Notes under the pieces: generated by a model
Database searches by the model: none
What the model saw: the letters and a program-made list of their open reading frames with translations, nothing else
Told to the model about the DNA's origin: nothing
Position numbers and translations under genes: made by a program
Shown here: positions 38,887 to 47,792 of the stretch, piece by piece
How positions within the stretch are numbered: the first letter of the stretch is position 1
Layout: each line of letters starts with the position of its first letter
NCBI GenBank assembly: GCA_963729115.1
Contig: CAVSMR010000017.1
Span: forward strand, 132,835-196,834
DNA: 64,000 nt
Source: Actinophytocola sp963729115
Lineage (GTDB): Bacteria; Actinomycetota; Actinomycetes; Mycobacteriales; Pseudonocardiaceae
Direction: 5' to 3'

Positions 38887-39018
38887 TCAGTCGTAGCCGC
38901 GGATCAGGTGGTCCTCCGAGCGGTCCACGGCGGCCGCGGGCTGCGGGCCGGGTTCCCGGGTCTGCGCGGTGGCGGGCGTGGCCACCGCCTCACGCTCGGC
39001 GAGTCGCTGGTTGCTCAT
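38887..39018 (-). CDS. Short 43-aa hydrophilic peptide gene
   Basis: A 43-codon frame with ATG 39018 and GGAG 7 bases upstream. The peptide starts MSNQRLAEREAVATPATAQ and ends SEDHLIRGYD. It is hydrophilic with an Ala/Pro/Thr-rich middle and has no cysteine or signal peptide. Codon bias and ribosome-binding site support expression. Function is unknown. No modifying enzyme is adjacent, so calling it a RiPP precursor is not justified. Confidence 0.5.
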   Translation of the reverse strand: MSNQRLAEREAVATPATAQTREPGPQPAAAVDRSEDHLIRGYD

Positions 39019-39116
39019 GCGCGGGCTCCTGTCACTCGTTGGGACAAGGTTGAGACGCCGACCTCGTGAACCGCTGGAGCCCCGGCAGAGCCGGCTGGAC
39101 AAACCACCGCACACCA

Positions 39117-39176
39117 CCCGCGAGTCCAACGTTTCGAACGTTGGACTCGCGGGTCCTGGGCGTTGGACTCGCGGGG
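39117..39176. repeat. Intergenic palindromic repeat (GTTGGACTCGCGGG family), copy A
   Basis: A 17-bp perfect stem (39117-39133 with 39137-39153) around TCG, followed by a further half-site CGTTGGACTCGCGGGG at 39161-39176. The same motif occurs again at 47793-47851. It lies just downstream of the ABC permease stop on the minus strand and could act as a terminator as well as a dispersed repeat. Confidence 0.8.
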
Positions 39177-41780
39177 TTACTCGTAGGCGATGGCGGACAG
39201 GACGTCGACCTTGGCGGCGCGGGCGGCGGGGGCCAGGGCCGCGAGCAGGCCCGCGACCACGGACAGGCCGAGGAACACGGCCAGCGACGTCCACGGCACC
39301 GCCAGCTCGGCCAGGCCGGCCACCGACACGACCGCCGCCCCGGCCAGGCCGCCGAAGGCCAGGCCGAGCAGGCCGCCGAAGACGGCCATCACCACCGACT
39401 CCGCCACGACCATGTGCACCAGGTGCGCGCGCCGCATGCCGATCGCCCGCAGCAGGCCCAGCTCGCGGGTCCGCTCCAGGATCGACAGCGCCATCGTGTT
39501 GACGATGCCCAGCACGCCGATCACGACCGACAGTCCCAACAGGACGTAGAGCATCAGCTCGGCGACGTCCACCTGGCTCGACGCGTCGGCTGCGGCCTGG
39601 GTCTGGTCCTGGACCGAGACCTCCGCGTTGTCCGCCAGCAGGTCCGTCAGCCCCCTCTTGACCGCCGCCACGTCCGCGCCCGGCGCCAGCTTCACGTACC
39701 CCATCGCGGGCAGCGCCGACACGAACTGCCGCCGCGCGTCCGAGGGCGCCAGCACCGGCCCGCTCAGCAGGAAGTTCGCCGCGTAGCTGCCGACGATCTC
39801 GTACCCGTGCCGCCCGCCGCGCGGGGTGGCCAGCTCGACCGTGCCGCCGACCCGCAGGCCCAGCGAGGACAGGGTCTTCGAGTCGACCACGACCTGGCCC
39901 GGCGCCAGGTCCCGCAGCGAGCCGGACTCGCGCCGCAGGCCCAGCACCCCGGTGAGCTCGGACAGCGTGCCCCCGCTGGCCGGGCTCGCCACCCGCTCAC
40001 CGTCCACTCCGGACACCCGCACGGTGTCGACGTACTGCGCGGTGGCCCGCGCGACCCCCGGCAGCGCGCGGGCGGACGTGATCACCGACGGCTCGAACGC
40101 CGGCATGACGCGGCCGTCCGCGGCCGTCGGCGGGCCGCCGCCCTGGCCACCGGCCTTGCCGGTCACGCCGTCGCCGGAGAGCACGAAGTCGGCCGCCAGG
40201 TCCGAGCCCACCCGCGCGGTCACGTCCGTGCGCAGCGACTCCGCCACCACGCCGACGCCGCCGACCAGGCCGAGCGTCACCACCAGCGTGGCCACCGTGA
40301 TCGCCGTGCGGCGCGGGTTGCGCTCCGCGTTGCGCCGGCCGAGCTTGCCCGGCATCGACCAGCTCAGCAGCCGCCCGACGCCCGGCAGCAGCACCCGCGA
40401 GGCGATCGGCGTGAGCAGCGCGAGCCCGGCCAGCGCGAGCCCGACCCCGCCGCCCAGCACGGCCCAGCGGTACCCGCCCAGATCGCGCACCACGCTGGCG
40501 ACGACCCCGGCCGCGCCCAGCACCGCCGGCACCCCGCCGAGCACGGTGATCCGCGCGAGCGAGCGTTGCTCCGCGGCCGACGCGCGCATCGCCTCGACCG
40601 GCGGCACGCGCGACGCCCGGATCGCCGGCAGCAGCGCGGCCACCAGCGTCACCGACACGCCCAGCACGAACGCGAGCACGAGGTCGCCACCCGGCACGAC
40701 CAGGCCGACCGGCAGCTGCGCGCCGCTGCTCGCCTCCATGATCGACTTCAGCAGCACCGACACGCCCAGTCCCAGCCCGATGCCGGCGAGCGAGGCGACC
40801 GAGCCGACCAGCAGCGCCTCGACGAGCACCACGCCGACGAGCTGCCGGCGCCGCGCGCCGAGCGCTGCCATCAGCGCCAGCTCACCGGTGCGCTGCGCGA
40901 CCAGGATCGAGAACGTGTTGAGGATCAGGAAGATGCCGACCAGCAGCGACAGCCCGGAGAAGCCGAGCAGCACGATCTCCACGATGTCGAGGAACGCCTT
41001 GCCGTCCGCCGCGGTGGCGTCGGCCAGCTCAGCACCGGTCCGCACCAGGTAGCCGGGCCCGACCGCGCCGGCGATCCGGTCCCGCAGCCGCTCCGTTGTC
41101 ACGCCGCCGTCCGCGGTGACCGTGACCGAGCTGAACGTCCCCTCCTCGCCCAGCATCAGCCGCTGGGCCACCGGCTCGGTGAACGACACCTCGGTGCTGC
41201 CGCCCAGCGTGCCGAGCCCGTTGCTGAACCCGTAGATGCCCACGACCGTGAACGTCTTGCGCGGCTGGAGGGTCAGCACGTCGATCGTGCCGCCGACCCG
41301 GTACCCACCGAGCTCGGCCAGGCCGGCGTTGATCGCGACCTCGCCGGGTGCGGACGGCCCGCGCCCGGACCGCAGCACCACCATGCCGGTCTCGCCGTGC
41401 CACGCCTTGCCCAGTCGCGGCGGGCCCTGCACGCTGATGACCTTGCCGTCCGGCCCGACCGGGCGGGCGCCGTCGGCCGACACCTCGCCGACCGCCTTCG
41501 CCACGCCCGCGACCCCGGCCACCTCGTCGACGGCGGCCGCCGGCACCGGCGGGGTGAACCCCTTGCCGCCCATCCCCGCGTCCACATCGGACTTGCCGGC
41601 GACCGAGACGTCCACGCCGGAGTTGACGGTCTGGAAGATCGAGTCGAACCCGCTGCCGATCGTCGTGGTCGTGATCATGGCGGCGGACACCGCCATGACG
41701 CCGAGCACGACGGCGAGGCCGGCCAGGGTCAGCCGCAGCTTGCGGGCGAACAGTCCCTTCAGCGCTGCCGTCAACATCAC
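39177..41780 (-). CDS. ABC transporter permease, two FtsX/MacB-type domains
   Basis: An 867-aa permease with about ten membrane helices. After the first helix (LTLAGLAVVLGVMAVSAAM) comes a large extracytoplasmic domain, an FtsX three-helix block (about 265-390), a second helix pair with AERNPRRTAITVATLVVTLGLVGGVGV near 485, a second extracytoplasmic domain, and a terminal FtsX block (about 735-860). This full-length double-FtsX type exports lipids, lipoproteins or peptides, or transmits mechanical signals. It overlaps the ATPase gene by 4 bases. Confidence 0.93.
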   Translation of the reverse strand: MMLTAALKGLFARKLRLTLAGLAVVLGVMAVSAAMITTTTIGSGFDSIFQTVNSGVDVSVAGKSDVDAGMGGKGFTPPVPAAAVDEVAGVAGVAKAVGEVSADGARPVGPDGKVISVQGPPRLGKAWHGETGMVVLRSGRGPSAPGEVAINAGLAELGGYRVGGTIDVLTLQPRKTFTVVGIYGFSNGLGTLGGSTEVSFTEPVAQRLMLGEEGTFSSVTVTADGGVTTERLRDRIAGAVGPGYLVRTGAELADATAADGKAFLDIVEIVLLGFSGLSLLVGIFLILNTFSILVAQRTGELALMAALGARRRQLVGVVLVEALLVGSVASLAGIGLGLGVSVLLKSIMEASSGAQLPVGLVVPGGDLVLAFVLGVSVTLVAALLPAIRASRVPPVEAMRASAAEQRSLARITVLGGVPAVLGAAGVVASVVRDLGGYRWAVLGGGVGLALAGLALLTPIASRVLLPGVGRLLSWSMPGKLGRRNAERNPRRTAITVATLVVTLGLVGGVGVVAESLRTDVTARVGSDLAADFVLSGDGVTGKAGGQGGGPPTAADGRVMPAFEPSVITSARALPGVARATAQYVDTVRVSGVDGERVASPASGGTLSELTGVLGLRRESGSLRDLAPGQVVVDSKTLSSLGLRVGGTVELATPRGGRHGYEIVGSYAANFLLSGPVLAPSDARRQFVSALPAMGYVKLAPGADVAAVKRGLTDLLADNAEVSVQDQTQAAADASSQVDVAELMLYVLLGLSVVIGVLGIVNTMALSILERTRELGLLRAIGMRRAHLVHMVVAESVVMAVFGGLLGLAFGGLAGAAVVSVAGLAELAVPWTSLAVFLGLSVVAGLLAALAPAARAAKVDVLSAIAYE

Positions 41781-42562
41781 TGCCCCGATCCACTGTGGCC
41801 GGTGGGCTCGCCGTACGAGTCGAGCCGCTTCATCGTGTCCAGCACCTCGTCGGCGGCCGGATCGGCCAGCTCGTGCACCACGCGGCCGTCGCGCAGGAAC
41901 ACCACGCGGTCGGCGTACGCGGCCGCGCCGGCGTCATGGGTGACCATCACGATCGTCTGGTTGAACTCCCGCACCGACCGGCGCAGGAACGTGAGGATCT
42001 CCGTGCTGGAGCGCGAGTCCAGGTTGCCGGTCGGCTCGTCGGCGAAGATCACGTCCGGCTTGGCCAGCAGCGCGCGGGCACACGCGACCCGCTGCTGCTG
42101 GCCGCCGGACAGCTCGCTCGGCCGGTGCGTCAACCGGTCCGCGAGGCCGACCGCGTCGACGACCGTGGCGAACCAGTCCGGGTCGACCTTGCGCTTCGCG
42201 ATGGCCAGCGGCAGCGTGATGTTCTCCCGCGCCGACAGCGTCGGCAGCAGGTTGAACTGCTGGAAGACGAACCCGACGCGGTTGCGCCGCAGGTCCGCCA
42301 GCCCCCGGTCGCCGAGCCCGCCCAGGAGCGTCTCGCCGATGCGGATCTCGCCGGCGGTCACGGTGTCCAGCCCCGCGAGGCAGTGCATGAGCGTGGACTT
42401 GCCGGATCCGGACGGGCCCATGATCGCGGTGAGCTCGCCGCGCCGGATGTCGACCGACACGTCGTCGAGCGCGGTGACCGCGGTGGCGCCCGTGCCGTAG
42501 GCCTTGGTGACACCGGTGGCGCTCGCGGCGTGCCCGGTGATGGTGTCGGACGTGACGGTCAT
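41777..42562 (-). CDS. ABC transporter ATP-binding protein (LolD/MacB type)
   Basis: A 261-aa ATPase with Walker A GPSGSGKST at 49-57, Q-loop FVFQQFNLLPTLSARENI, signature LSGGQQQR, Walker B VIFADEPTGNLD and H-loop VTHD. The DEPTGNLDSRSS extension is typical of the LolD/MacB branch that partners FtsX-type permeases. It energises the neighbouring permease from the cytosolic side. ATGA overlaps connect it to the membrane protein upstream and the permease downstream. Confidence 0.95.
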   Translation of the reverse strand: MTVTSDTITGHAASATGVTKAYGTGATAVTALDDVSVDIRRGELTAIMGPSGSGKSTLMHCLAGLDTVTAGEIRIGETLLGGLGDRGLADLRRNRVGFVFQQFNLLPTLSARENITLPLAIAKRKVDPDWFATVVDAVGLADRLTHRPSELSGGQQQRVACARALLAKPDVIFADEPTGNLDSRSSTEILTFLRRSVREFNQTIVMVTHDAGAAAYADRVVFLRDGRVVHELADPAADEVLDTMKRLDSYGEPTGHSGSGQ

Positions 42563-43119
42563 GACGTCTCCTGTGCTCGGGTGGGCTTGCGGACCCGGAG
42601 GCGGCGCCACTCGATGCGGCCCCAGGGTTTGACGATCGAGAGGACCGTGGCGGCGAGGCCCAGGAGGGCGAGCACCGACATCATCCCGGCGAGGCCGATG
42701 GCGTCGCCGGCGGCGAGCGACCCGGAGCCGGCCAGGTCCGCCACGGTCGAGAGGTTGGCGTCGAGCGTGAACACGCTGGCCACCAGCAACGCGGCGCTGA
42801 TGACGATCTTGGCGAACACCCAGTGGTACCTGGCCAGCCCCCACTTCGTGCCCACGCCGAGCGCGACGCCGGAGACGACCATCAGCAGCGCCGCGGGCAT
42901 CAGCATCGTGTCCGCCAGCACCGCGGCGGCGCGGTACATCCCGCTCATCGACGCCGGGTGGTCGGCGGCCATGCCGGTGAGGCAGAGCGCGAGCATGGCG
43001 AGCTCGATGCCGAGCCAGCCCACGGAGCTGACCACGTGCACGGTCAGCCATGCCCGGCGCACCTTCCTCGGCAGTTGCTTCTTCTTGATCCCCGCGCTGC
43101 CCTGTGCAGAGATGCTCAC
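42559..43119 (-). CDS. Four-helix integral membrane protein (DUF2269-like)
   Basis: A 186-aa protein with a basic N-terminus (GIKKKQLPRKVRRAW) and four or five membrane helices: HVVSSVGWLGIELAMLALCLTGM, the ADTMLMPAALLMVVSGVALGV segment, the HWVFAKIVISAALLVASVF segment and the LAGMMSVLALLGLAATVLSIV segment. The layout resembles DUF2269-type membrane proteins. It is coupled to the ABC genes by a 4-base overlap and may be an accessory subunit; the role is otherwise unknown. Confidence 0.75.
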   Translation of the reverse strand: MSISAQGSAGIKKKQLPRKVRRAWLTVHVVSSVGWLGIELAMLALCLTGMAADHPASMSGMYRAAAVLADTMLMPAALLMVVSGVALGVGTKWGLARYHWVFAKIVISAALLVASVFTLDANLSTVADLAGSGSLAAGDAIGLAGMMSVLALLGLAATVLSIVKPWGRIEWRRLRVRKPTRAQETS

Positions 43120-43146
43120 TGTTCGCTCCCAGTACGAAGTGGACGG

Positions 43147-43590
43147 TCAGTCGGTGGTGGTCGGCCGCCACGGGCCCGCGCCGCCGCGGCGCCAGCTCAG
43201 GACGCGCGCGTGGACGAGCAGGCCGGCGACGAGGAAGAAGATCGGGAACGCCGGGAAGAAGAACGGCGCGCCCAGCGTCGCCCAGCGCACGATCAGCGCG
43301 ACCGACAGCACGAGGACGATCGCGGCGTGGATCCGCAGCCGGTTCGGGAAACGCCCGCCCGGCCCGCGGATCGGCGCGCCGCCGTGGCGTTGCGCCGGCA
43401 GGTCGGCGACGTGCTGGTCGAGCTCGTGGCGGAACCTGGTGGCGTAGACGAGCTCCAGCCGCTCCTCGGCCTCCTCCAGGGTCAGCCGGCCCTCGCCGGC
43501 GGCGTCGCTCAGCATCTTCGCGACCCGCTCGCGCTCGGCGTCGGACGCCCGGACATCGGTGGTGTGCTTGGTTTCACGGTTCTCGTTCAT
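43147..43590 (-). CDS. DUF1707-domain membrane protein
   Basis: A 147-aa protein with an N-terminal DUF1707 SHOCT-like domain: VRASDAERERVAKMLSDAAGEGRLTLEEAEERLELVYATR (about 13-52), a common actinobacterial helical bundle. Two membrane helices follow at about 88-104 and 110-128. It is divergent from the sensor kinase gene and 27 bases upstream of the membrane protein gene, so it probably opens the minus-strand ABC operon. Function is unknown; linkage to two-component systems is frequent. Confidence 0.85.
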   Translation of the reverse strand: MNENRETKHTTDVRASDAERERVAKMLSDAAGEGRLTLEEAEERLELVYATRFRHELDQHVADLPAQRHGGAPIRGPGGRFPNRLRIHAAIVLVLSVALIVRWATLGAPFFFPAFPIFFLVAGLLVHARVLSWRRGGAGPWRPTTTD

Positions 43591-43727
43591 GGCAGCAAAT
43601 CTCCTCGCCGGGCGCGGTCTCGTCGTCGCACGGCGGGGGGCACCTGCGTTACCGCACGCGGCGTCGGCCGCCTGCCCGGCGTACTCCCCGGGGCGTACGC
43701 GAGAACACTCCGACCCGAGAAGTGCCT

Positions 43728-43749
43728 GGTAGGGGTGTGCTCCCCTACC
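43728..43749. promoter_or_regulatory. Inverted repeat before the sensor kinase gene
   Basis: GGTAGGGG-TGTGCT-CCCCTACC is an 8-6-8 perfect inverted repeat ending 9 bases before the kinase start codon. It is placed to act as an operator or as a leader hairpin that hides the ribosome-binding site. A second symmetrical element, GCGTAC...GTACGC, lies at about 43679-43699. Confidence 0.5.
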
Positions 43750-43758
43750 GTTGCCGGT

Positions 43759-44970
43759 ATGGCACAGCAACCGTGGCGCCCGCCGTGGGCCCCCGCGGGC
43801 GGACCACCGTTCGGGGCCGTCCCGCCGTTCGTGGCGCCGGTGCCGATCGCCGCGATCCAGGTCGTCGGCACGTTCGGCGCCTGGCACGGCCAGCCGGGCA
43901 CGGTGCTCAACGGGCTGACCGTGGCGCTGCTGCTGGCGGGCCCGGCCTGCCTGCTGCTGCGCCGCAGGTACCCGGTGCTCACGCTCGCGGCGGTGCTGGC
44001 CGTCACCGTCGGCTACTTCGCCCTGCACTTCCCGCTCGGGCCGGTGTTCTTCAGCGTCGTCGTGGCGTTGTTCAACGCGGTGCTGCTGGGGCAGCGGCTC
44101 GCGGCGTGGGCGACCGGCTGGGCCGGCATCGTGGCGATCGTGGCCGTGCTGAACCTGACCCGGCCCGACTTCCATCCGAGCCTCGCGCAGGCGGGCGGCG
44201 CGGCGGCCTGGCTGATCACGATCATGGTGATCGCCGAGGTCGCGCGGGCCCGCCGGGAGAAGATGCTGCAGGCCCGCGAGACCCAGCAGGAGCAGAGCCG
44301 CCGCGAGGTCACCGAGGAGCGGCTGCGCATCGCCCGCGAGGTGCACGACGTGCTCGCCCACCACGTGTCGCTGATCAACGTGCGGTCCGGGGTGGCGTTG
44401 CACGTGCTCGACCAGCAGCCGGAGCAGGCCCGCGAGGCGCTGACCGCGATCAAGGCGTCCAGCAAGGAGGTCCTGGTCGAGCTGCGCAACATCCTCGGCG
44501 TGCTCCGCGACGTCGACGGCGGCGACGGGCCGCCCCGCGAGCCGGTCGCGAGCCTCGACCAGCTCGACGGGCTCCTCGAGCGGATGCGGGCGGCGGGCCT
44601 GGAGGTCCGCCTCGAGGTCGACGGCGAGCGGCGCGCGGTGCCGAGCGGGGTGGACACCGCCGCGCTGCGGATCGTGCAGGAGTCGCTGACCAACACCTAC
44701 CGCCATGCCGGCCCGAGCGAGGCCACCGTGTCGCTGCACTACCGCCCGGACGAGCTGCGCGTGCGCGTCGAGGACAACGGCCGCGGTATCGCGAGCACCT
44801 TCGCCGACGGCGCCGGGCACGGCCTGTCCGGGATGCGGCAACGGGCGCAGGCGCTGGGCGGTACGTTCGACGCCGGGCCGCGGCCGGGCGGCGGGTTCCG
44901 CGTCACCGCGACCCTGCCCACCGGCAAGGACCGGGCGAGCGTGGGCGGCACCGAGGACGGGACAACATGA
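43759..44970 (+). CDS. Sensor histidine kinase (HisKA_3/NarL-type)
   Basis: A 403-aa membrane kinase. Four membrane helices lie in residues 27-160 with little extracytoplasmic domain, so it probably senses a signal within or near the membrane. The dimerisation/phosphoacceptor helix has EERLRIAREVHDVLAHHVS with H196. The ATPase domain has ALRIVQESLTNTYRHAGPS, VEDNGRGI and GHGLSGMRQRAQALGG. This is the HPK7 class that pairs with LuxR-type regulators, here the next gene by a 4-base overlap. The divergent ABC exporter operon is a plausible target. Confidence 0.95.
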   Translation: MAQQPWRPPWAPAGGPPFGAVPPFVAPVPIAAIQVVGTFGAWHGQPGTVLNGLTVALLLAGPACLLLRRRYPVLTLAAVLAVTVGYFALHFPLGPVFFSVVVALFNAVLLGQRLAAWATGWAGIVAIVAVLNLTRPDFHPSLAQAGGAAAWLITIMVIAEVARARREKMLQARETQQEQSRREVTEERLRIAREVHDVLAHHVSLINVRSGVALHVLDQQPEQAREALTAIKASSKEVLVELRNILGVLRDVDGGDGPPREPVASLDQLDGLLERMRAAGLEVRLEVDGERRAVPSGVDTAALRIVQESLTNTYRHAGPSEATVSLHYRPDELRVRVEDNGRGIASTFADGAGHGLSGMRQRAQALGGTFDAGPRPGGGFRVTATLPTGKDRASVGGTEDGTT

Positions 44971-45632
44971 TTCGAGTCGTGCTCGCCGACGACCAGGCGC
45001 TCGTGCGTGCCGGGTTCCGCGTGCTGCTGAGCGCGCAGGAGGACGTCGACGTGGTCGGCGAGGCCGCCGACGGTGCGCAGGCCGTGACGCTGGCCGCCGC
45101 GCACCGGCCCGACGTGATCCTGATGGACATCCGGATGCCCGGCGTGGACGGTCTGGAGGCGACCCGGCGCATCTCGGCGGACCCCGACCTGGCCGGCGTG
45201 CACATCCTCATCCTCACAACGTTCGAGGAGGACGAGTACGTGTTCGAGGCGATCCGCTTCGGCGCCAGCGGGTTCCTCGTCAAGGACACCGAGCCGGTGG
45301 AGTTGCTGCACGCGGTGCGCGTCGTCGCCCGCGGCGACGCCCTGCTCTCGCCCGGCGTGACCCGCCGGCTCATCGGCGAGTTCGCCGCCAAGGCGAAGAA
45401 GGTCCCCGCGATGTCCACTTTGGACGTACTGACCGAGCGGGAGCGCGAGGTGGTCGCGCTGGTCGGCGAGGGCCTCACCAACGACGAGATCGCCGCGCGA
45501 CTGGTGGTCAGCCCGGCCACCGCCAAGACACATGTCAGCCGCGCGATGATCAAGCTCGGCGCCCGCGACCGCGCGCAGCTCGTGGTGCTGGCCTACGAGT
45601 CCGGCCTGGTCCGCCCGGGCTGGGCGGACTGA
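44967..45632 (+). CDS. LuxR/NarL-family response regulator
   Basis: A 221-aa response regulator. The receiver domain (1-120) has D8/D9, phosphoacceptor D54 in VILMDIRM and K103 in FLVKDTEP. The DNA-binding domain has LTEREREVVALVGEGLTNDEIAARLVVSPATAKTHVSRAMIKLGARDRAQLVVLAYE, the classic GerE helix-turn-helix. It is the cognate partner of the upstream kinase. The last 40 bases overlap the convergent oxidoreductase gene. Confidence 0.96.
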   Translation: MIRVVLADDQALVRAGFRVLLSAQEDVDVVGEAADGAQAVTLAAAHRPDVILMDIRMPGVDGLEATRRISADPDLAGVHILILTTFEEDEYVFEAIRFGASGFLVKDTEPVELLHAVRVVARGDALLSPGVTRRLIGEFAAKAKKVPAMSTLDVLTEREREVVALVGEGLTNDEIAARLVVSPATAKTHVSRAMIKLGARDRAQLVVLAYESGLVRPGWAD

Positions 45633-46489
45633 CCCGCGGCCTCGATCAGCCCGGCGAGGGACGCGGTCCGCTCCGGTGTCCACGAGGCGAACAGCACCAG
45701 GTGGTCCACCCCGAGCGCGCGGAACTCCGCGCACCGCTTGGCGAACTCCGCCGGCGACTCGCCCTCGAGGTAGCGGGTGCTGACGGTCTTGTCGATGTCC
45801 GCGAACGGCCGGCCGACCCGCGCGCAGCACCGTGCGAGGACCTCCAGCTTGCGGGTGATGGTCGCGCCGCCGTCACCGTGGTCGCCGATGTTGCAGGCGT
45901 CGCCGTACCGGGCGACCAGCGGCAGCGTCTTCTTCTCGCCGCTGCCGCCGATCAGCACGGGCGGGTGCGGCCGGGTCAGCGGCGCGGGGCTGGCGATCGG
46001 GCCGGCCAGCCGGTGGTGGGTGCCCTCGTACGGGCTGCGATCGCCGGACCACATCCGGAACGCGATCTCCAGCGTCTCGGTCAGGTGCGCGAAGCGCTGC
46101 GCCACGGGCGGGAACGGCAGGCCCATGGCCCGGGCCTCGTCCTCGCTGTAGCCGGCACCCACGCCGAGCCAGGCGCGGCCGCCGGTCAGCACGTCCAGCG
46201 TGGTGACCGTCTTGATCACGTAGGCCGGCGAGCGGTAGGTGGCGGGCGTGACCAGCGCGCCCAGGCGGACCCGCTCGGTGAGCCCGCCGAGGAAGCCGAG
46301 CGTCGTGTAGGTCTCCAGCATCGCGTCGTCGGCCGACGCGCGCGGGTCGACCTGCAGCAGGTGGTCGGGCAGCCAGATCGTGTCCACGCCGGCCGCGTCC
46401 GCGGCCCGGGCGATGCCGCCGAGCTGCGTGCGGATCGCCGCCGCGCCGCCCGGCCAGGTGTAGTCGCTGACGCTGATGCTGACCCGCAT
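45593..46489 (-). CDS. LLM-class F420-dependent oxidoreductase
   Basis: A 298-aa luciferase-like TIM-barrel protein. VSISVSDYTW opens the barrel, followed by AADAAGVDTIWLPDHLLQ, LGALVTPATYRSPAYVIKTVTTLDVLTGGRAWLGVGAGYSEDEARAMG and HPPVLIGGSGEKKTLPLVARYGDACN. These segments characterise the F420-dependent LLM enzymes abundant in actinobacteria, which reduce or oxidise diverse substrates with F420. ATG 46489 is chosen over an upstream ATG. The substrate cannot be inferred. Confidence 0.9.
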   Translation of the reverse strand: MRVSISVSDYTWPGGAAAIRTQLGGIARAADAAGVDTIWLPDHLLQVDPRASADDAMLETYTTLGFLGGLTERVRLGALVTPATYRSPAYVIKTVTTLDVLTGGRAWLGVGAGYSEDEARAMGLPFPPVAQRFAHLTETLEIAFRMWSGDRSPYEGTHHRLAGPIASPAPLTRPHPPVLIGGSGEKKTLPLVARYGDACNIGDHGDGGATITRKLEVLARCCARVGRPFADIDKTVSTRYLEGESPAEFAKRCAEFRALGVDHLVLFASWTPERTASLAGLIEAAGQSAQPGRTRPDS

Positions 46490-46625
46490 CGGCTGCCCCC
46501 AAATGCTCGATCCACGGCCATTCAACCCGACAGCCCGGCGCCGCGGGGGCCGCAGAAATTCCGGAAGTGCCGAGCCCGGGTGCGCCCGTAGTGTGGAAAT
46601 GACCGACGCACCGGAGGAGGCGCAC

Positions 46626-47789
46626 GTGCACAGCAGCGACGACGCACGGTTCGAGACCCAGGCCGTGCATGCCGGGGAGCAGCGGCCGGGCCCGGAGGGG
46701 TCGGTCGTCTTCCCGATCTACCAGGGCACCGTCTTCGCCACCCAGCCCGGTGAGGGCTACCACGACATCCAGTACATCCGGCTGAACTCGACCCCGTCGC
46801 AGCTGTACCTGCACGGCAAGCTGGCCGCGCTCGAGGGTGCGGAGGCGGCGCTGGCCACGTCCTCGGGCATGGCGGCGATCACGACGATCCTGCACACGCT
46901 GCTGCGCACCGGCGACCACCTGATGGTCGGCGACACGTTGTACGGCGGCACGCACAACTTCCTCACCGACCACGCCGCCGACCTGGGCTGGACCTACACG
47001 TTCGTCGACCCGCACGACCCGTCCTCCTGGGCGGCGGCGCGGCAGCCGAACACGCGGGCGTTCCTGGTGGAGACGATCACCAACCCGCTCATGCGCGTCG
47101 GCCGGCTGGCCGAGGTGGCGTCGTTCGCGCGGGCGGAGGGCCTGGTCAGCGTCATCGACAACACGTTCGCGAGCCCGGTCAACTTCCGGCCGGTCGAGGC
47201 GGGCTTCGACCTGGTGTTCAACAGCGCCACCAAGTACCTGGGCGGCCACTCGGACCTGGTGGCCGGCTCGGTCGCGGGCTCGGCGGAGCTGGTCGACCGG
47301 GTGCGGCGCAAGCTCAACATCTACGGCGCCACCCTCGATCCGCACGCCGGGTTCCTGCTGGCCAGGGGCCTGAAGACGCTGGCGCTGCGGATCCGTGCGC
47401 AGAACGCGAACGCGCTGGCGCTGGCCTCGTTCCTCGCCGGCCACGAGAAGGTCGTCGCGGTCAACTACGCGGGCCTCGCCGACCACCCGGACCACGCGTA
47501 CGCCTCGGAGCTGCTGTCCGGGTTCGGCGGCATGCTGAGCTTCCGGCTGGCCGGCGGGGTCGAGGCGACCGAGGCGTTCCTGGAGGCGCTGCGCCTGCCG
47601 GCGGTGGCCCCGAGCCTGGGCAGCATCGAGTCGCTGGTCACCCGCCCGGCGATCACCTCGCACGCCGGCATGAGCCCGGCGGACCGCGAGAAGGTGGGCG
47701 TGACGGACGACCTGATCCGCTTCAGCTGCGGCATCGAGCACCCGGACGACCTGATCGGCGACCTCACCCAGGCCCTCGACAAGATCTGA
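46626..47789 (+). CDS. Cystathionine gamma-synthase/gamma-lyase family PLP enzyme
   Basis: A 387-aa Cys/Met-metabolism PLP enzyme. The PLP lysine is K203 in NSATKYLGGHSD; D178 in VIDNTFASP binds the pyridine nitrogen; SSGMAA (79-84) binds phosphate. The substrate-loop motif reads YIRLNSTPS instead of the usual YxRxxNPT, suggesting a subfamily with a shifted role. It could be a gamma-synthase, gamma-lyase or O-acetylhomoserine sulfhydrylase. GTG 46626 is preceded by GGAGGAGG; ATG 46599 is an alternative. A palindromic repeat follows the stop. Confidence 0.9.
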   Translation: MHSSDDARFETQAVHAGEQRPGPEGSVVFPIYQGTVFATQPGEGYHDIQYIRLNSTPSQLYLHGKLAALEGAEAALATSSGMAAITTILHTLLRTGDHLMVGDTLYGGTHNFLTDHAADLGWTYTFVDPHDPSSWAAARQPNTRAFLVETITNPLMRVGRLAEVASFARAEGLVSVIDNTFASPVNFRPVEAGFDLVFNSATKYLGGHSDLVAGSVAGSAELVDRVRRKLNIYGATLDPHAGFLLARGLKTLALRIRAQNANALALASFLAGHEKVVAVNYAGLADHPDHAYASELLSGFGGMLSFRLAGGVEATEAFLEALRLPAVAPSLGSIESLVTRPAITSHAGMSPADREKVGVTDDLIRFSCGIEHPDDLIGDLTQALDKI

Positions 47790-47792
47790 CGA

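Noticed and set aside
38887..39018. RiPP precursor interpretation of the 43-aa peptide
   Set aside because: No maturation enzyme, protease or transporter specific for a RiPP is adjacent, and there is no recognisable core motif. Kept only as a small gene.
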